DNA of 64,000 bases from NCBI GenBank assembly GCA_021822385.1, contig JAKARC010000005.1:23587-87586 (forward strand), read 5' to 3'. Below the pieces are notes generated by a model that did no database searches, had not been told where the DNA came from, and saw only the letters and a list, made by a program, of their open reading frames with translations. Both the position numbers and the translations under genes were made by a program. This stretch comes from Pseudomonadota bacterium (GTDB lineage Bacteria > Pseudomonadota > Gammaproteobacteria > Steroidobacterales > Steroidobacteraceae). Every line of letters starts with the position of its first letter. The stretch's first letter is position 1. This document shows, piece after piece, positions 52,383 through 62,215 of this stretch.

Positions 52383-54152
52383 TCAGCAATCACGCTCGCG
52401 GGCGACGTACTCATGCACGGGCATGCGCGCGACGATGCGTCCCCGCTCCATCACCGCGACCTCGTCCACCAGCGCGGCGAGTCCACCCACCCGATGGGTG
52501 ATGAGCAACACCGTCCTGCCGCGGGCAGCAGTGGCAAGCGCGGCGTACAGATCGCGCGCGGTGCGCGCATCCAGACCTTCGGTCGGCTCATCGAGCGCGA
52601 GCACGGGCGCATCCTGCAGCAGCGCGCGGGCAATGGCGATGCGGCGGGCCTCGCCGCCGGAGACCTGCGCGCCCGCCTCCCCGAGCACAGTGTCATAGCC
52701 CTGCGGAAGCGCGGCCACGAATGCCTCCAACTGGGCCAGGTGGACGGCGCGCGCGAGCGCGGCCGCCTCGGCGGCGGGTGCGGCCAGCAATAGATTCTCG
52801 CGCAACGACGCATTGAAGAGCGTGGTCTGTTGCGCAATGACCGCAATGCGCCGACGCAGCGCATCCCCGTGCAGCGCCGCGAGCGGTTGTCCGCCGAACA
52901 GCACGCCGCCATCCTGCACCGGATAGAGTTTCAGGAGCGCCGCGAGCAGGGAGCTCTTGCCCGCGCCCGAGGCCCCGACCACCGCCAGGCGTGTCCCGGC
53001 CGGCAGCGCGAGATCGACTCCGTCGAGCGCCCACGGAGCGTCGTCACTGTAGCGCAAGCGCACGTTCTGAAAGGCGATGGCGGGAGCGGCCGGCACGGGC
53101 GCGCTGCGCTGCGGCTCGACGAACGGAGCCGGCAGGTCGGCCAGCATAAACACTCTCGCCCCCGCGCGCAGCGTCGCATGCCACTGTCCGAGCGCCTCGG
53201 GGAGCGGTGCAATCACCTCGAACAGCGCCAGTGTCAGCAGCGCCAGCATCACCAGAGACGCCGGCGCCAGAGCGCCGCTGCGCAGCGCAGCCACCGCCAC
53301 GACCAGCACCACCACAAGCGTAAGCTGCGCCAGCATCCCGGCGAGTCCGCCACCAATGGCCTGCCACCGCTCGATGCGGCTGCGCCGGCGACCCAGTCGT
53401 TCCGCCAGCGCATCGATGCGTCCGGCATGCGCGGACACCTCGCCCCAGGCGAGCAGATCGTCGTGGCCGCGCACCGCATCCAACAGCTGTCCCCGCAACA
53501 GCGCCGCCTCGGTGACTGACTCGGCCGCATCGCGCTGCGCCCGCCGGCGAATCCACAGCGGCAGCAACACTCCGGCAAGCACCACGCCGAGCAACAGCAT
53601 CGGCACAGCCGCCGGCAGCACCAGTGCGCAGAGCGCCAGCACCACGACCACGGCACCCGCGGCCACCACGGACGGCACCAACACGGTCAGATAGAATTGC
53701 TCGAGCGCATCGATGTCGGCGCGCAACCGCGCGAACAGTTCCCCGCTGCGCAGCGCCGACAGTCGGGCGGGCGCAAGCGGAATCAAGCGCCGAAACAGCC
53801 AAGCGCGCAATCCCGCGAGGCCGCGTAAGGTCGCCTCGTGCGTGACGACACGCTCGCCGTAACGTCCGCCGCTGCGTGCCAGGGCACAGGCGCGAATGGC
53901 CGCGGCGGGGGTGTAGTAATTGATGGCCGCGCCGGTTGCCCCAGCTACGGCCATCGCTGCGATGAACCAGCCCGAGAGCGCCATCAGTCCAATGGCCGCC
54001 ACGGCGGCGAGGAGCGCGAGCGCCACGCCGCCCGCCATCCATGCGCGCTGCGGTGCGAGGCGCGCGAGCAGGCGCCGTACGAGCGCGCGTCCCGAGAGGC
54101 CCGGCGGTGGATCCGGGATCTGCGGCGACAGCCCGATGGGCGCGTCGTTCAT
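52383..54152 (-). CDS. cydC: CydC, ABC exporter subunit for cytochrome bd assembly
   Basis: 589 residues; the ATG overlaps the cydD stop in ATGA. Six membrane segments in the N-terminal half, then an ATPase with Walker A GASGAGKSS, signature VSGGEARRIAIARALL and Walker B VLALDEPTEGLD. CydDC exports cysteine and glutathione to the periplasm in E. coli and is needed for cytochrome bd and c-type heme incorporation. Last gene of cydABXDC. Confidence 0.93.
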   Translation of the reverse strand: MNDAPIGLSPQIPDPPPGLSGRALVRRLLARLAPQRAWMAGGVALALLAAVAAIGLMALSGWFIAAMAVAGATGAAINYYTPAAAIRACALARSGGRYGERVVTHEATLRGLAGLRAWLFRRLIPLAPARLSALRSGELFARLRADIDALEQFYLTVLVPSVVAAGAVVVVLALCALVLPAAVPMLLLGVVLAGVLLPLWIRRRAQRDAAESVTEAALLRGQLLDAVRGHDDLLAWGEVSAHAGRIDALAERLGRRRSRIERWQAIGGGLAGMLAQLTLVVVLVVAVAALRSGALAPASLVMLALLTLALFEVIAPLPEALGQWHATLRAGARVFMLADLPAPFVEPQRSAPVPAAPAIAFQNVRLRYSDDAPWALDGVDLALPAGTRLAVVGASGAGKSSLLAALLKLYPVQDGGVLFGGQPLAALHGDALRRRIAVIAQQTTLFNASLRENLLLAAPAAEAAALARAVHLAQLEAFVAALPQGYDTVLGEAGAQVSGGEARRIAIARALLQDAPVLALDEPTEGLDARTARDLYAALATAARGRTVLLITHRVGGLAALVDEVAVMERGRIVARMPVHEYVARERDC

Positions 54153-55924
54153 GACTGCTCCGCCTGCAACAAGTCCGCATAGGCGCCCGCGGTGTCCGCC
54201 AATGCCGACGGCACGCCCTGTTCGATCACTCGCCCGTCACTCATGACCGCGACCCAGTCGGCCGATCGCGCCGCGCTCAAGCGATGCGCGACGAGCACGA
54301 CTGTGCGTGTGGCCGCCACCGCACGGATCATGCTCTCCACGGCGCGCGTACTGAAGGCATCGAGATGCGCCGTAGGTTCATCGAGCAACCACACCCGGGC
54401 GCGCTCGCGCAACAGGGCGCGTGCCAACGCCAGACGCTGCAGCTCCCCACCCGAGAGGCCGAGGCCCCGCTCACCGAGCGGCGTATCCCAGCCCCGCGGC
54501 AGACGCGTCAACACCGCCGCCAAGCCGCTGTCTGCGGCGGCCCGCTCGAGTGCGGCTGCATCGGCCTGTGGCGCGGCCATGCGCACGTTCTCGCGTACGG
54601 TGCCCTCGAAGATATGCGGCCGCTGCGGCACCCACGCCACCTGCTCGCGCCAGCGCTCGAGATCCAGTCTCGTCAGGTCAACGCCCTCGACACGGATGGT
54701 GCCACTGTCGGGCACGGCGAAGCCGAGCAGGAGGCTGAGCAGCGTGCTCTTGCCGGCCCCGGTGGCTCCGACCAGCGCGGTGATGCGCCCGGCGCGCAGC
54801 ACCGCGCTGCACTCCCTCAGCGCCGCGCGCCCTCCCGTATGCATGTAACAGACCCGGTCGATGACCACCTCGGGCGCCCGCTCGAGACGCACCGGCATCG
54901 CACCCGGGCGCGGCCGCTCCTGGGCGCCGAGCGTATCGAGCAGCGCGAGGCGGCGCGCGGCGGCCACGGCATCCATGCGGGTATGGCGCAGCGCCCCAAG
55001 TGCGCGCAGCGGTAGATACAGCTCCGGCGCCAACAGCAGCACGAACAGGCCCGCGCGCAGCGGCAGCTCCCCCCACAGCAGCCGAAAGCCGATCAGCACC
55101 GCAACCATGGCGATGCTGACCATGGCGAAGAACTCGAGCACGAGCGCTGAGAGAAACGCAACCCGCAACACCTGCATGGTGAGCGCGCGGTAGGCCTCCC
55201 CGTCCTCGTCCAGGCGCTGCGCGAATCGCTCCGCCGCGCCGAGCAGGCGCAGCGTGACGAGCCCGCTCAATGCCTCGATGAAAGCCGCGCCGAGCCGCCG
55301 CAACTGCGTGTAGCGGCGCTCGCTCGCCTGCTCCGCAGCATGCCCCACGAAGGTCATGAACAGCGGAATCAACGGCGCCGTCAGCAGCAGAATCAGGCCC
55401 GAGAGCCAGTCGGCCCGAAATACAAACAGCAGCAGCACCGCCGGAATCACGACCGCGCCGAGCGCCTGCGGCAGGTAGCGCGCGAAATACGCCAATACCG
55501 CATCGATCCCATCGACGAGCTGCGTGATCAGATCGCCGCTCGAGTGCTCCTGCAGCCGGTAGGATCCCAGCGCCTGCGCACTGCGCAGCATGCGCGCGCG
55601 CAACGCATCGGCCAGGCGCTGCGCCGCGCCATGGGCGGTACCGCGCGCCGCGACACCGAGGACGAAGCGTACCGGCGCGAGCAGCACCAGCACCATGATT
55701 TGCGGCCACAGGCGCGCAAGCGGCGCGTGCGCGAACACCGCCGCGGCGAGTATCCCGGCCAACAGCCACGCCTGTGCCACCAGGACGAGCGTCTGCGCGC
55801 TGCTGAGGAGCGCTACGCGCGTCAGCGGCGCGCGCAGCTGCCGTGCCGCACGGCGCAACCACGCCTTGGCCGGATCGATCGCCGGCGGCGCAGCCGGAGT
55901 TGCGGCCAACTCCGCAGCTGGCAC
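54149..55924 (-). CDS. cydD: CydD, ABC exporter subunit for cytochrome bd assembly
   Basis: About 591 residues if GTG 55924 (GGAG just upstream) is the start; the frame is open to 56056 but the part beyond 55942 overlaps cydX in another frame, and a CTG at 55942 touching the cydX stop is a further option. Membrane domain followed by Walker A GATGAGKST, signature LSGGELQRLALARALL and WLLDEPTAHLD. Partner of CydC. The start is the only uncertain point. Confidence 0.9.
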   Translation of the reverse strand: MPAAELAATPAAPPAIDPAKAWLRRAARQLRAPLTRVALLSSAQTLVLVAQAWLLAGILAAAVFAHAPLARLWPQIMVLVLLAPVRFVLGVAARGTAHGAAQRLADALRARMLRSAQALGSYRLQEHSSGDLITQLVDGIDAVLAYFARYLPQALGAVVIPAVLLLFVFRADWLSGLILLLTAPLIPLFMTFVGHAAEQASERRYTQLRRLGAAFIEALSGLVTLRLLGAAERFAQRLDEDGEAYRALTMQVLRVAFLSALVLEFFAMVSIAMVAVLIGFRLLWGELPLRAGLFVLLLAPELYLPLRALGALRHTRMDAVAAARRLALLDTLGAQERPRPGAMPVRLERAPEVVIDRVCYMHTGGRAALRECSAVLRAGRITALVGATGAGKSTLLSLLLGFAVPDSGTIRVEGVDLTRLDLERWREQVAWVPQRPHIFEGTVRENVRMAAPQADAAALERAAADSGLAAVLTRLPRGWDTPLGERGLGLSGGELQRLALARALLRERARVWLLDEPTAHLDAFSTRAVESMIRAVAATRTVVLVAHRLSAARSADWVAVMSDGRVIEQGVPSALADTAGAYADLLQAEQS

Positions 55925-55938
55925 TTGCTCCGGTCCGC

Positions 55939-56142
55939 TCAGGGCTGCTGATGCCCGTCCGCAGCGGCGTGCGCCTCCTGCGCATCGAGCAGCGCGCCGC
56001 CGAGCGCGCTGATCAGCACGAGCATCACGGTGCCGATCATCCAGGCGAAGTACCAAGCCCCGCGCGCGCCGAGCAGCACCGTCAGAAGCAGGACGATCAC
56101 GGCCAGAAACATGAACAGAAGAAAGAAGAGAAACATACGCAT
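55939..56142 (-). CDS. cydX: CydX-like small subunit with extra N-terminal helix
   Basis: 67 residues. The second half holds WYFAWMIGTVMLVLISALGG, which matches the start of CydX proteins (MWYFAWILGT and so on), and the gene sits right after cydB as cydX does in many bacteria. CydX is usually 30-50 residues and begins at that Trp-Tyr; here about 28 residues with another hydrophobic segment (FLFFLLFMFLAVIVLLLTVLL) precede it. CydX stabilises the heme sites of cytochrome bd. A fusion or a long form is inferred; a translation start inside the frame is not excluded. Confidence 0.75.
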   Translation of the reverse strand: MRMFLFFLLFMFLAVIVLLLTVLLGARGAWYFAWMIGTVMLVLISALGGALLDAQEAHAAADGHQQP

Positions 56143-56203
56143 CGGTCTGTCCTCAAGAGTTTTTCATCCTGGCGTCGGCGTGGCATCCGTCGCTCAGTGC
56201 CGA

Positions 56204-57340
56204 TCAATACGCATGGTCATCGCCGCTCTCGATCTTCGCGGCGCTGACCTTCCCGCGCATCACCCAGAATGCCCAGCTCGTGTACCACACGATCAGCGGG
56301 ATAAACACCGCGGCGAAACCCGCCATCCACAGCAGAGTGTCGGGGCTCGAGCTCGAATTCCACAGCGTCAGGCTCATCGACGGATCGGTGCTCGAGGGCA
56401 GCATGAAGGGAAACAGCGCCGCGCCGGCGGTACCCATGACGCCCACCCAGGCGAGCGCCCCGGCCCACCAGCCAAGGTGGGATCTGCCGGCACGCGCCGC
56501 GAGCGCAGCCCCGATCATCCCCGCACAGCCCACGACCGGCAGCAGCCACAACAGCGGATGGGCAGCGAAATTCGTCAGCCAAGCACCCGGTAGCCTCACC
56601 ACGCTCTGTTCGAGCGGCGTCTGCGGCACACCGGGGCCGGGGCTGGCGAGCAACCGGTATCCGGGCAACGCATCGACCCAGACGCCGCCGATGAGGAACA
56701 GCGCCACGGCCACACCGGCGGCCGCCTGCACCAGGCCGCGGGCGCGCTGCAGCAGGACCCCACTGGCGCCATTCATCACCGTCAAAGCGCCCATCATCAC
56801 CGCGAGCGACAATGCGAGCACACCGCACAAGAGAGCAAAGGGGTTGAGCAGCCCCAAGAAACTGCCGGTGTAGAACGATGTCAGATCCCACGAAAAGTGA
56901 AACGGAACGCCGTGCAACAGATTGCCGAAGGCCGCCCCGAACACGATCATCGGCACCGCGCCGCTCACCAGCAACGCCCAGTCCCAAGCGTTGCGCCACG
57001 CGGGCCGTTCAATCTGACTACGGTATTCGAAGCCGATCGGACGCAGGATCATGGTCCACAGCAGCAACAACATCACCACGTAGAATCCCGAGAACGCCGT
57101 CGCATAGATCAGCGGAAATGCCGCGAAAACCGCTCCGCCGCCGAGGATGAACCACACCTGGTTACCTTCCCAATGCGGACCGATGATGTTGAGCAGCACG
57201 CGGCGCTCCAGATCAGTCCGGCCAACGTAGCGCAGAATCGTCCCGACGCCCATATCCATGCCGACCATCACGGCAATCCCGGTGAGCAGCACCCCGAGCA
57301 GCAGCCACCAGATCACCTGCACGGTTGCGTAGAGTTGCAT
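56204..57340 (-). CDS. cydB: Cytochrome bd ubiquinol oxidase subunit II
   Basis: 378 residues with about eight or nine membrane segments. Starts MQLYATVQVIWWLLLGVLLTG; GMDMGVGTILRY, GPHWEGNQVWFILGGGAVFAAFPLIYA and GFEYRSQ are CydB signatures. Supplies the second half of the bd oxidase (no heme ligands of its own). Starts four bases after cydA ends, so cotranscribed. Confidence 0.95.
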   Translation of the reverse strand: MQLYATVQVIWWLLLGVLLTGIAVMVGMDMGVGTILRYVGRTDLERRVLLNIIGPHWEGNQVWFILGGGAVFAAFPLIYATAFSGFYVVMLLLLWTMILRPIGFEYRSQIERPAWRNAWDWALLVSGAVPMIVFGAAFGNLLHGVPFHFSWDLTSFYTGSFLGLLNPFALLCGVLALSLAVMMGALTVMNGASGVLLQRARGLVQAAAGVAVALFLIGGVWVDALPGYRLLASPGPGVPQTPLEQSVVRLPGAWLTNFAAHPLLWLLPVVGCAGMIGAALAARAGRSHLGWWAGALAWVGVMGTAGAALFPFMLPSSTDPSMSLTLWNSSSSPDTLLWMAGFAAVFIPLIVWYTSWAFWVMRGKVSAAKIESGDDHAY

Positions 57341-57343
57341 GGG

Positions 57344-58927
57344 TCAGCCCTCCCACCGGCGGCCATACGCGCCGACCGGAACCGCGCCACCAGCGAGGCT
57401 CGGCCTGCCCGGCTCGGTCGGTCCGAGCCGGATGGCGCGCACCATGAGATACAGCTCGATGACGATGAAAATCATATAGAGCACGGCGAATCCGATCAGG
57501 GAGAAGATCATGTAGGACACGCTGTGCGTCGAGACGCTCATCCACGTCGGCAGCACGTCAAACACCGTCCACGGCTGGCGGCCGAGTTCGGCGAGCACCC
57601 AGCCGCATTCATTGGCGAGGAACGGCGCCGGGATCATCCACACCGACGCCTTCAGCAACCACTCCTTGTCCTGCACGGTGTTGCGCAGCGAATACAGTGT
57701 GGCGAGCACGAAGTAGGTCAGCATCAGCAGACCCAATCCCACCATCACCCGAAAGGCCCAGAACACCGCGGCCACCTCCGGAATCGTGTCGCGCGCGGCC
57801 GCCTTCACCTCGGCCGGGGTCACGTGCCGCAGCGTGGGCGCATAGCGCTGCAAGAGAAAGCCGTAACCAAGATCTTTGCGATGCGCATCGAATTGCGCCA
57901 GCGCCGCCGCGTTGGTCGGATCCCGCGCCAGCACGTGCAGGGCGCGCACTGCGGGGATGCCGAGCTCGATCTTGCGCTCCGCGCGTCGCTCGAGGACATC
58001 GATCCCCGGAACCGTGCCCGTGAGGGAATGGGTCACCAGGAGCGAGAGCAGATCGGGTACTTGCAGCGCGAACAGGTTCTTCTGCTCGGACTGGCTCGGG
58101 AAGGCGATGAGATTGAACGGCATGGGAGCCGACTGCTGCTTCCACAGCCCCTCCATGGCGGCAAGCTTGGTCGGCTGCACGCGCGCATCGACCAGGCCGA
58201 GCGCATCCCCGAGCGTGATCACGCCGATGCTGGCCAGCACACCGAACAATACGGCCATGCGGAACGAACGCTTGGCGAGTGCAACGTGCCGCTTGCGCAG
58301 CAGATAGTACGCGCTGACACCGGCGACAAAAATCGCCCCGGTGACGTAGCCGGCGACGACGGTATGCACGAACTTCGACTGCGCATCGGCATTGAATATG
58401 AGCTTGCTGAAACTGATCAGCTGCAAGCGCATCGTGAAGGGGTCGAAGACTGCGCCGTGCGGGTCTTGCATGAAGCTGTTGCCGACCAGAATCCACAGGG
58501 CCGAGAGGCTCGAACCAAACGCCACCAGCCACGTTACAGCCAGGTGCCGGCCCTTGGACAGGCGCTCCCAGCCGAACACCATCAGACCCACAAAGGTCGA
58601 TTCCATGAAGAAGGCCATCAGACCCTCGATGGCGAGCGGCGCGCCAAAGATGTCGCCGACGAAGCTCGAGTAGAACGACCAGTTGGTGCCGAACTCGAAC
58701 TCCATGGTCAAGCCCGTGGCCACGCCGAGCGCAAAATTGATCATGAACAACTTGCCCCAGAACCGCGCCATGTCCTTATAGATGGCGTTGCCGGTGGTGA
58801 CGTAGACCGTCTCCATCGCGGCGAGCAGGAAGCTCAAGCCCAGGGTTAGCGGGACAAACAGGAAGTGATACAGGGCGGTGGTCGCAAACTGCGCGCGAGA
58901 CAGATCGACCACGGTTCCGTTGATCAT
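57344..58927 (-). CDS. cydA: Cytochrome bd ubiquinol oxidase subunit I
   Basis: 527 residues from ATG 58927 (GAGG upstream). Oxidises ubiquinol and reduces O2 to water with very high O2 affinity. Heme ligands: the N-terminal His of TALYHFLFVPLTLG for heme b595, His in KFVHTVVAGYVTG and Met in VFWAFRVMVGLG for heme b558. The Q-loop between VPGIDVLERRAER and YAPTLRHVTPAEVKA is long, so this is the CydA-L form as in E. coli. First gene of cydA-B-X-D-C, a unit for oxygen-poor growth. No FNR box was found upstream. Confidence 0.95.
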   Translation of the reverse strand: MINGTVVDLSRAQFATTALYHFLFVPLTLGLSFLLAAMETVYVTTGNAIYKDMARFWGKLFMINFALGVATGLTMEFEFGTNWSFYSSFVGDIFGAPLAIEGLMAFFMESTFVGLMVFGWERLSKGRHLAVTWLVAFGSSLSALWILVGNSFMQDPHGAVFDPFTMRLQLISFSKLIFNADAQSKFVHTVVAGYVTGAIFVAGVSAYYLLRKRHVALAKRSFRMAVLFGVLASIGVITLGDALGLVDARVQPTKLAAMEGLWKQQSAPMPFNLIAFPSQSEQKNLFALQVPDLLSLLVTHSLTGTVPGIDVLERRAERKIELGIPAVRALHVLARDPTNAAALAQFDAHRKDLGYGFLLQRYAPTLRHVTPAEVKAAARDTIPEVAAVFWAFRVMVGLGLLMLTYFVLATLYSLRNTVQDKEWLLKASVWMIPAPFLANECGWVLAELGRQPWTVFDVLPTWMSVSTHSVSYMIFSLIGFAVLYMIFIVIELYLMVRAIRLGPTEPGRPSLAGGAVPVGAYGRRWEG

Positions 58928-59199
58928 CTCAGTCCACCTCGAGTAGAAACTGGGCGCAGTGCCCCGCCGTCGTAGCGCCTGCGCGACATCGACCCGGGAC
59001 ACTGTACTCGCATCACGGCTCCGATCCACTCTACCGATCGGGTGAGGCCGCATGACCCGGGGCCGACCGGCACCGCGGTGCCGAGCCCGAGCCAGCATAG
59101 TGTAGGGACGATATGCGCAGAAATACGTAGCACGCGGCGGGCTTTGCGGTGAATCCCTATTGCAAACTCGCCGCCGTCGTTGGCGGACGGCTCCGCGCC

Positions 59200-60687
59200 T
59201 TATTGCAAACGAGAAGAGGCGGCCCCTGCCCGCGACGTGACGCGCCCCCCGGCCGCGAGGAGCAGCCGGATGGTGTCGAGATACTGGCGCTGCTCGGCAC
59301 GCAGCACGCCGAGCTTGGCACGCTCGCGCTGACGCTGCGCATCGAGAACGGGCAGCAGACCGGAATTACCGGCGCGGTAGCTGGCCCGCTCGAGCCTCAG
59401 GCGGCGGCGGGACAGCACCAGCGCGCGCGCCTCGCCGGCACGCAGCTGCGCGTCGTGCTGCAGAGCATCGAGCGCGTCGGCAACCTGTTCGAATGCGTTC
59501 ACGACCACCTGTTGATACAGGTCGGCCCGCACCCGTAGCGCATCGAGCGCCGCGCGCCGCTCGGCATGCAAGCGGCCGCCGTCGAACAGTGGCGCGGTCA
59601 GTCCCGCGATCAGCGACCAGGCCGTCGAGCTGGCGTTGAACAGTTGCCCGGGCTCGAGGCCTTCCTGCGCCCATGTGCCGGTGAGCTCGATGCGCGGATA
59701 CAGATTGGCCGTGGCAATACCGGCGGCCGCGGTGGCCGCGCGCAGCTCGGCCTGCGCCGCGAGAATGTCGGGACGGCGCAGCAGCAATCGCGAGGGCAGG
59801 CTCACCGGCACGCGCCGCGGCAGCACGAGTTCCCTGAAGGTCACATCCGGTCGGTGCCACTCGGCCGGCACACGTCCGAGCAGTGCCGCGAGCATATGGC
59901 GCGCCACGGCCAGCTGCTGATACAGAGGCGGCAGGAGCGTGGCGTCGCTGGCGAGCTGCGCACGTGCCGCGAGCACATCGAGGCGCGGCACGGAACCGGC
60001 CGCGACCGCCTTGCGCACCAGGGCGAGAGTGGTGCGATCGGCGCCGAGCAAACCATCCACGGCGTGGATTTGCGCACGTGCGCCGGCAATCATGACCGCC
60101 GCGGACGCCACCTGTCCGCTCAGCACCAGCCGCGTGGCCGCGAGTTCGCTGCGCTGGTATTGCGCGAGCGCGTGCTGCTCCGCGATGGAATCCCGCGTCG
60201 CACCCACGAAGTCGAGCTGATAGGAAACGCTGATGCCGCCCTCAAAGTAGGTAAACGGCGGAAAATATTCGGGTCCGAGGAATGCCGCTCCGTATTTTTG
60301 CCGCCCGGTGCCGAGGCCACCCATGATCTGCGGGTAGCGCGCTGCGGAGGCGATACGCACGCCCTGACGCGCCTCCGCCAACGACGCCTCGGCCGCCGCC
60401 ACGTCGTGATTGTCGGCCAGGGCCTGCCCGATGAGCGCATCGAGTTGGCGGGAGTGAAATAGATGCCACCACCGCCCACCCGGCCCTGCCCCGAGAATCG
60501 TCCGCTGCCGATAACGGGCCGGCACTCCGCCGGCGCCCACGGCCGGCGCCCCTGGCGAGCGGTAGTGCAGCGGCGTCGGCACGGGCGGACGCCGGAACAC
60601 GGGCCCGACGCTGCAGCCGGCGAGCAGCAGCGCACTGAGCGCCAGCGCGTACCGAAAATGGCTCAGGCGAGCGCGCGTGTGTCTCAT
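59200..60687 (-). CDS. Outer-membrane efflux lipoprotein (OprM/NodT type)
   Basis: 495 residues. The signal ends in LLLAGC, a lipobox with Cys25 for lipid attachment. The TolC/OprM fold is shown by two repeated coiled-coil segments (ALADNHDVAAAEASLAEARQGVRIASAARYPQIMG near 110 and FEQVADALDALQHDAQLRAGEARAL near 400) and NLYPRIELTGTWAQEG. Last gene of marR-emrA-emrB-opr, four bases after emrB. Forms the outer-membrane exit of the pump. Confidence 0.9.
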   Translation of the reverse strand: MRHTRARLSHFRYALALSALLLAGCSVGPVFRRPPVPTPLHYRSPGAPAVGAGGVPARYRQRTILGAGPGGRWWHLFHSRQLDALIGQALADNHDVAAAEASLAEARQGVRIASAARYPQIMGGLGTGRQKYGAAFLGPEYFPPFTYFEGGISVSYQLDFVGATRDSIAEQHALAQYQRSELAATRLVLSGQVASAAVMIAGARAQIHAVDGLLGADRTTLALVRKAVAAGSVPRLDVLAARAQLASDATLLPPLYQQLAVARHMLAALLGRVPAEWHRPDVTFRELVLPRRVPVSLPSRLLLRRPDILAAQAELRAATAAAGIATANLYPRIELTGTWAQEGLEPGQLFNASSTAWSLIAGLTAPLFDGGRLHAERRAALDALRVRADLYQQVVVNAFEQVADALDALQHDAQLRAGEARALVLSRRRLRLERASYRAGNSGLLPVLDAQRQRERAKLGVLRAEQRQYLDTIRLLLAAGGRVTSRAGAASSRLQ

Positions 60688-60691
60688 ACGC

Positions 60692-62215
60692 TCATTCCAT
60701 GACCACCGCTTCTTCGGTATTGCGGGCCCGGCTCGGGCGGAGCAGCAGCACCAGAGGCACCACCGCCAGCGTCATGACACCCATGAGCTTGAAATCATCG
60801 TTGTAGGCGATCATGGCCGCCTGCTGCCGCACCAGCGCGTTGAGCGCCGACAGACCGAAGACGGACGTCCAGCTGAACGGCGCATGCAACACGATCTGCC
60901 CGCCGTACGGGACGATGTGGGACACCAGGCTTTCGTGTATGACCTGCACGTTGTGCGTGAGAATCGCACTCGTACCGGCAATGCCGACGCTGCTGCCGAT
61001 GTTGCGCAGCAGGTTGAAGATCGAGGTACCTTCGGAACGGTCGTGGCGGGCAAGCGTGCCGAAAGCCACCGTGGTCAGCGTCACGTAGGTCAAGCCGATG
61101 CCGAAACCCTGGACCAGGGTCTCGCTCCAGATCAGCGTCTGCGGCATCTGCAGGGAGAAATTGTCGGCCATGGTCCAAAGCGAAACACCGGCGATCCCAA
61201 GACCGACGGCAATCAAGACACGCGAATCCACGCGTCCGATGAGCCGTCCGGCGAGGAACATGGCGATGAAACTGCCGATGCCGCGCGGCGCCATGGCGAT
61301 ACCGGCGGTGAGCACCGGGTAACCGAGCAGATCCTCCATCAGCGGCGGCAGCAGCGCGAGCGTTGCGAACAATACCATGCTGATGATGAGCATCAGGAAG
61401 TTGCCCGTACTGAAGTTACGGTCGCGAAACAGCCGCGGACTGACGAACGGCTCGCGTGTCGTGAAGGTATGCACCAGGAACCAGTAAAGACCCAGCAGCG
61501 CCACGGCCGCCTCGATCCAGATCTCGGTCGAGCCGAACCAGTCCTTCAGCGAGCCGCGATCGAGCAGAATCTGCAGCGCCCCGACCGCCAGACTCAGGGC
61601 GGCGAAGCCGAAGAAGTCGAATTTCGACTGACGCTTCTCGGTCTCGCGCATGTAGAGCACGATGAGCACAGCGGCAAGAATGCCAAACGGCACGTTGACG
61701 TAGAACACCCAGCGCCAGCTGTAACTGTCGGTGAGCCAGCCGCCGAGCACCGGCGCGAGCATCGGGCCGAGCACCACGCCCTGGCCCCACAGCGCCATCG
61801 CCCGGCCATGGCGCTCGGGCGGGTTGATGTCGAGCAGCACCGCCTGCGACAGCGGCACCAGCGCGGCGCTGAATGCGCCCTGCATGAGTCTGAACAGCAC
61901 GATCTCACTGATCGACTGCGCGAGCCCGCACAGCGCCGAACTCACGGTGAAACCGATCACCGCGGTCAGCAGGATGCTCTTGCGCCCGTAGCGGCCGGCG
62001 AGCCAGCCGGACAGCGGGGTGGCAATTGCCGCCGCGACGATGTACGAGGTGAGCACCCAGTCCATCTGCACCAGCGTTGCCCCCATGCTGCCGCCGATAT
62101 GCGGCAGCGCGACGTTCGCGATCGTGATATCGACCGACTGCAGCACCGTTGCGAGCGTCACCGCGATGGTGATGGGAATGCGGTGCGGATGAGCGCCGTG
62201 GCCGGGGCCGCTCAT
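60692..62215 (-). CDS. emrB: EmrB/QacA-type MFS multidrug transporter (DHA2)
   Basis: 507 residues from ATG 62215 overlapping the emrA stop; the frame is open to 62377. Fourteen-helix DHA2 family: VTLATVLQSVDITIANVALPHIGGSMGA (motif D1), PLSGWLAGRYGRKSI (motif A), GQGVVLGPMLAPVLGGWLTDSYSWRW (motif C). Proton-driven export of hydrophobic drugs through EmrA and the outer-membrane factor. Inner membrane. Confidence 0.93.
   Translation of the reverse strand: MSGPGHGAHPHRIPITIAVTLATVLQSVDITIANVALPHIGGSMGATLVQMDWVLTSYIVAAAIATPLSGWLAGRYGRKSILLTAVIGFTVSSALCGLAQSISEIVLFRLMQGAFSAALVPLSQAVLLDINPPERHGRAMALWGQGVVLGPMLAPVLGGWLTDSYSWRWVFYVNVPFGILAAVLIVLYMRETEKRQSKFDFFGFAALSLAVGALQILLDRGSLKDWFGSTEIWIEAAVALLGLYWFLVHTFTTREPFVSPRLFRDRNFSTGNFLMLIISMVLFATLALLPPLMEDLLGYPVLTAGIAMAPRGIGSFIAMFLAGRLIGRVDSRVLIAVGLGIAGVSLWTMADNFSLQMPQTLIWSETLVQGFGIGLTYVTLTTVAFGTLARHDRSEGTSIFNLLRNIGSSVGIAGTSAILTHNVQVIHESLVSHIVPYGGQIVLHAPFSWTSVFGLSALNALVRQQAAMIAYNDDFKLMGVMTLAVVPLVLLLRPSRARNTEEAVVME

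Noticed and set aside
56897..58849. A 650-codon open frame antisense to cydA and cydB
   Set aside because: Shadow frame of two conserved membrane-protein genes.
59140..59199. Weak hairpin after the outer-membrane efflux gene (minus strand) as a terminator
   Set aside because: The possible stem is imperfect and is not followed by a T-run.
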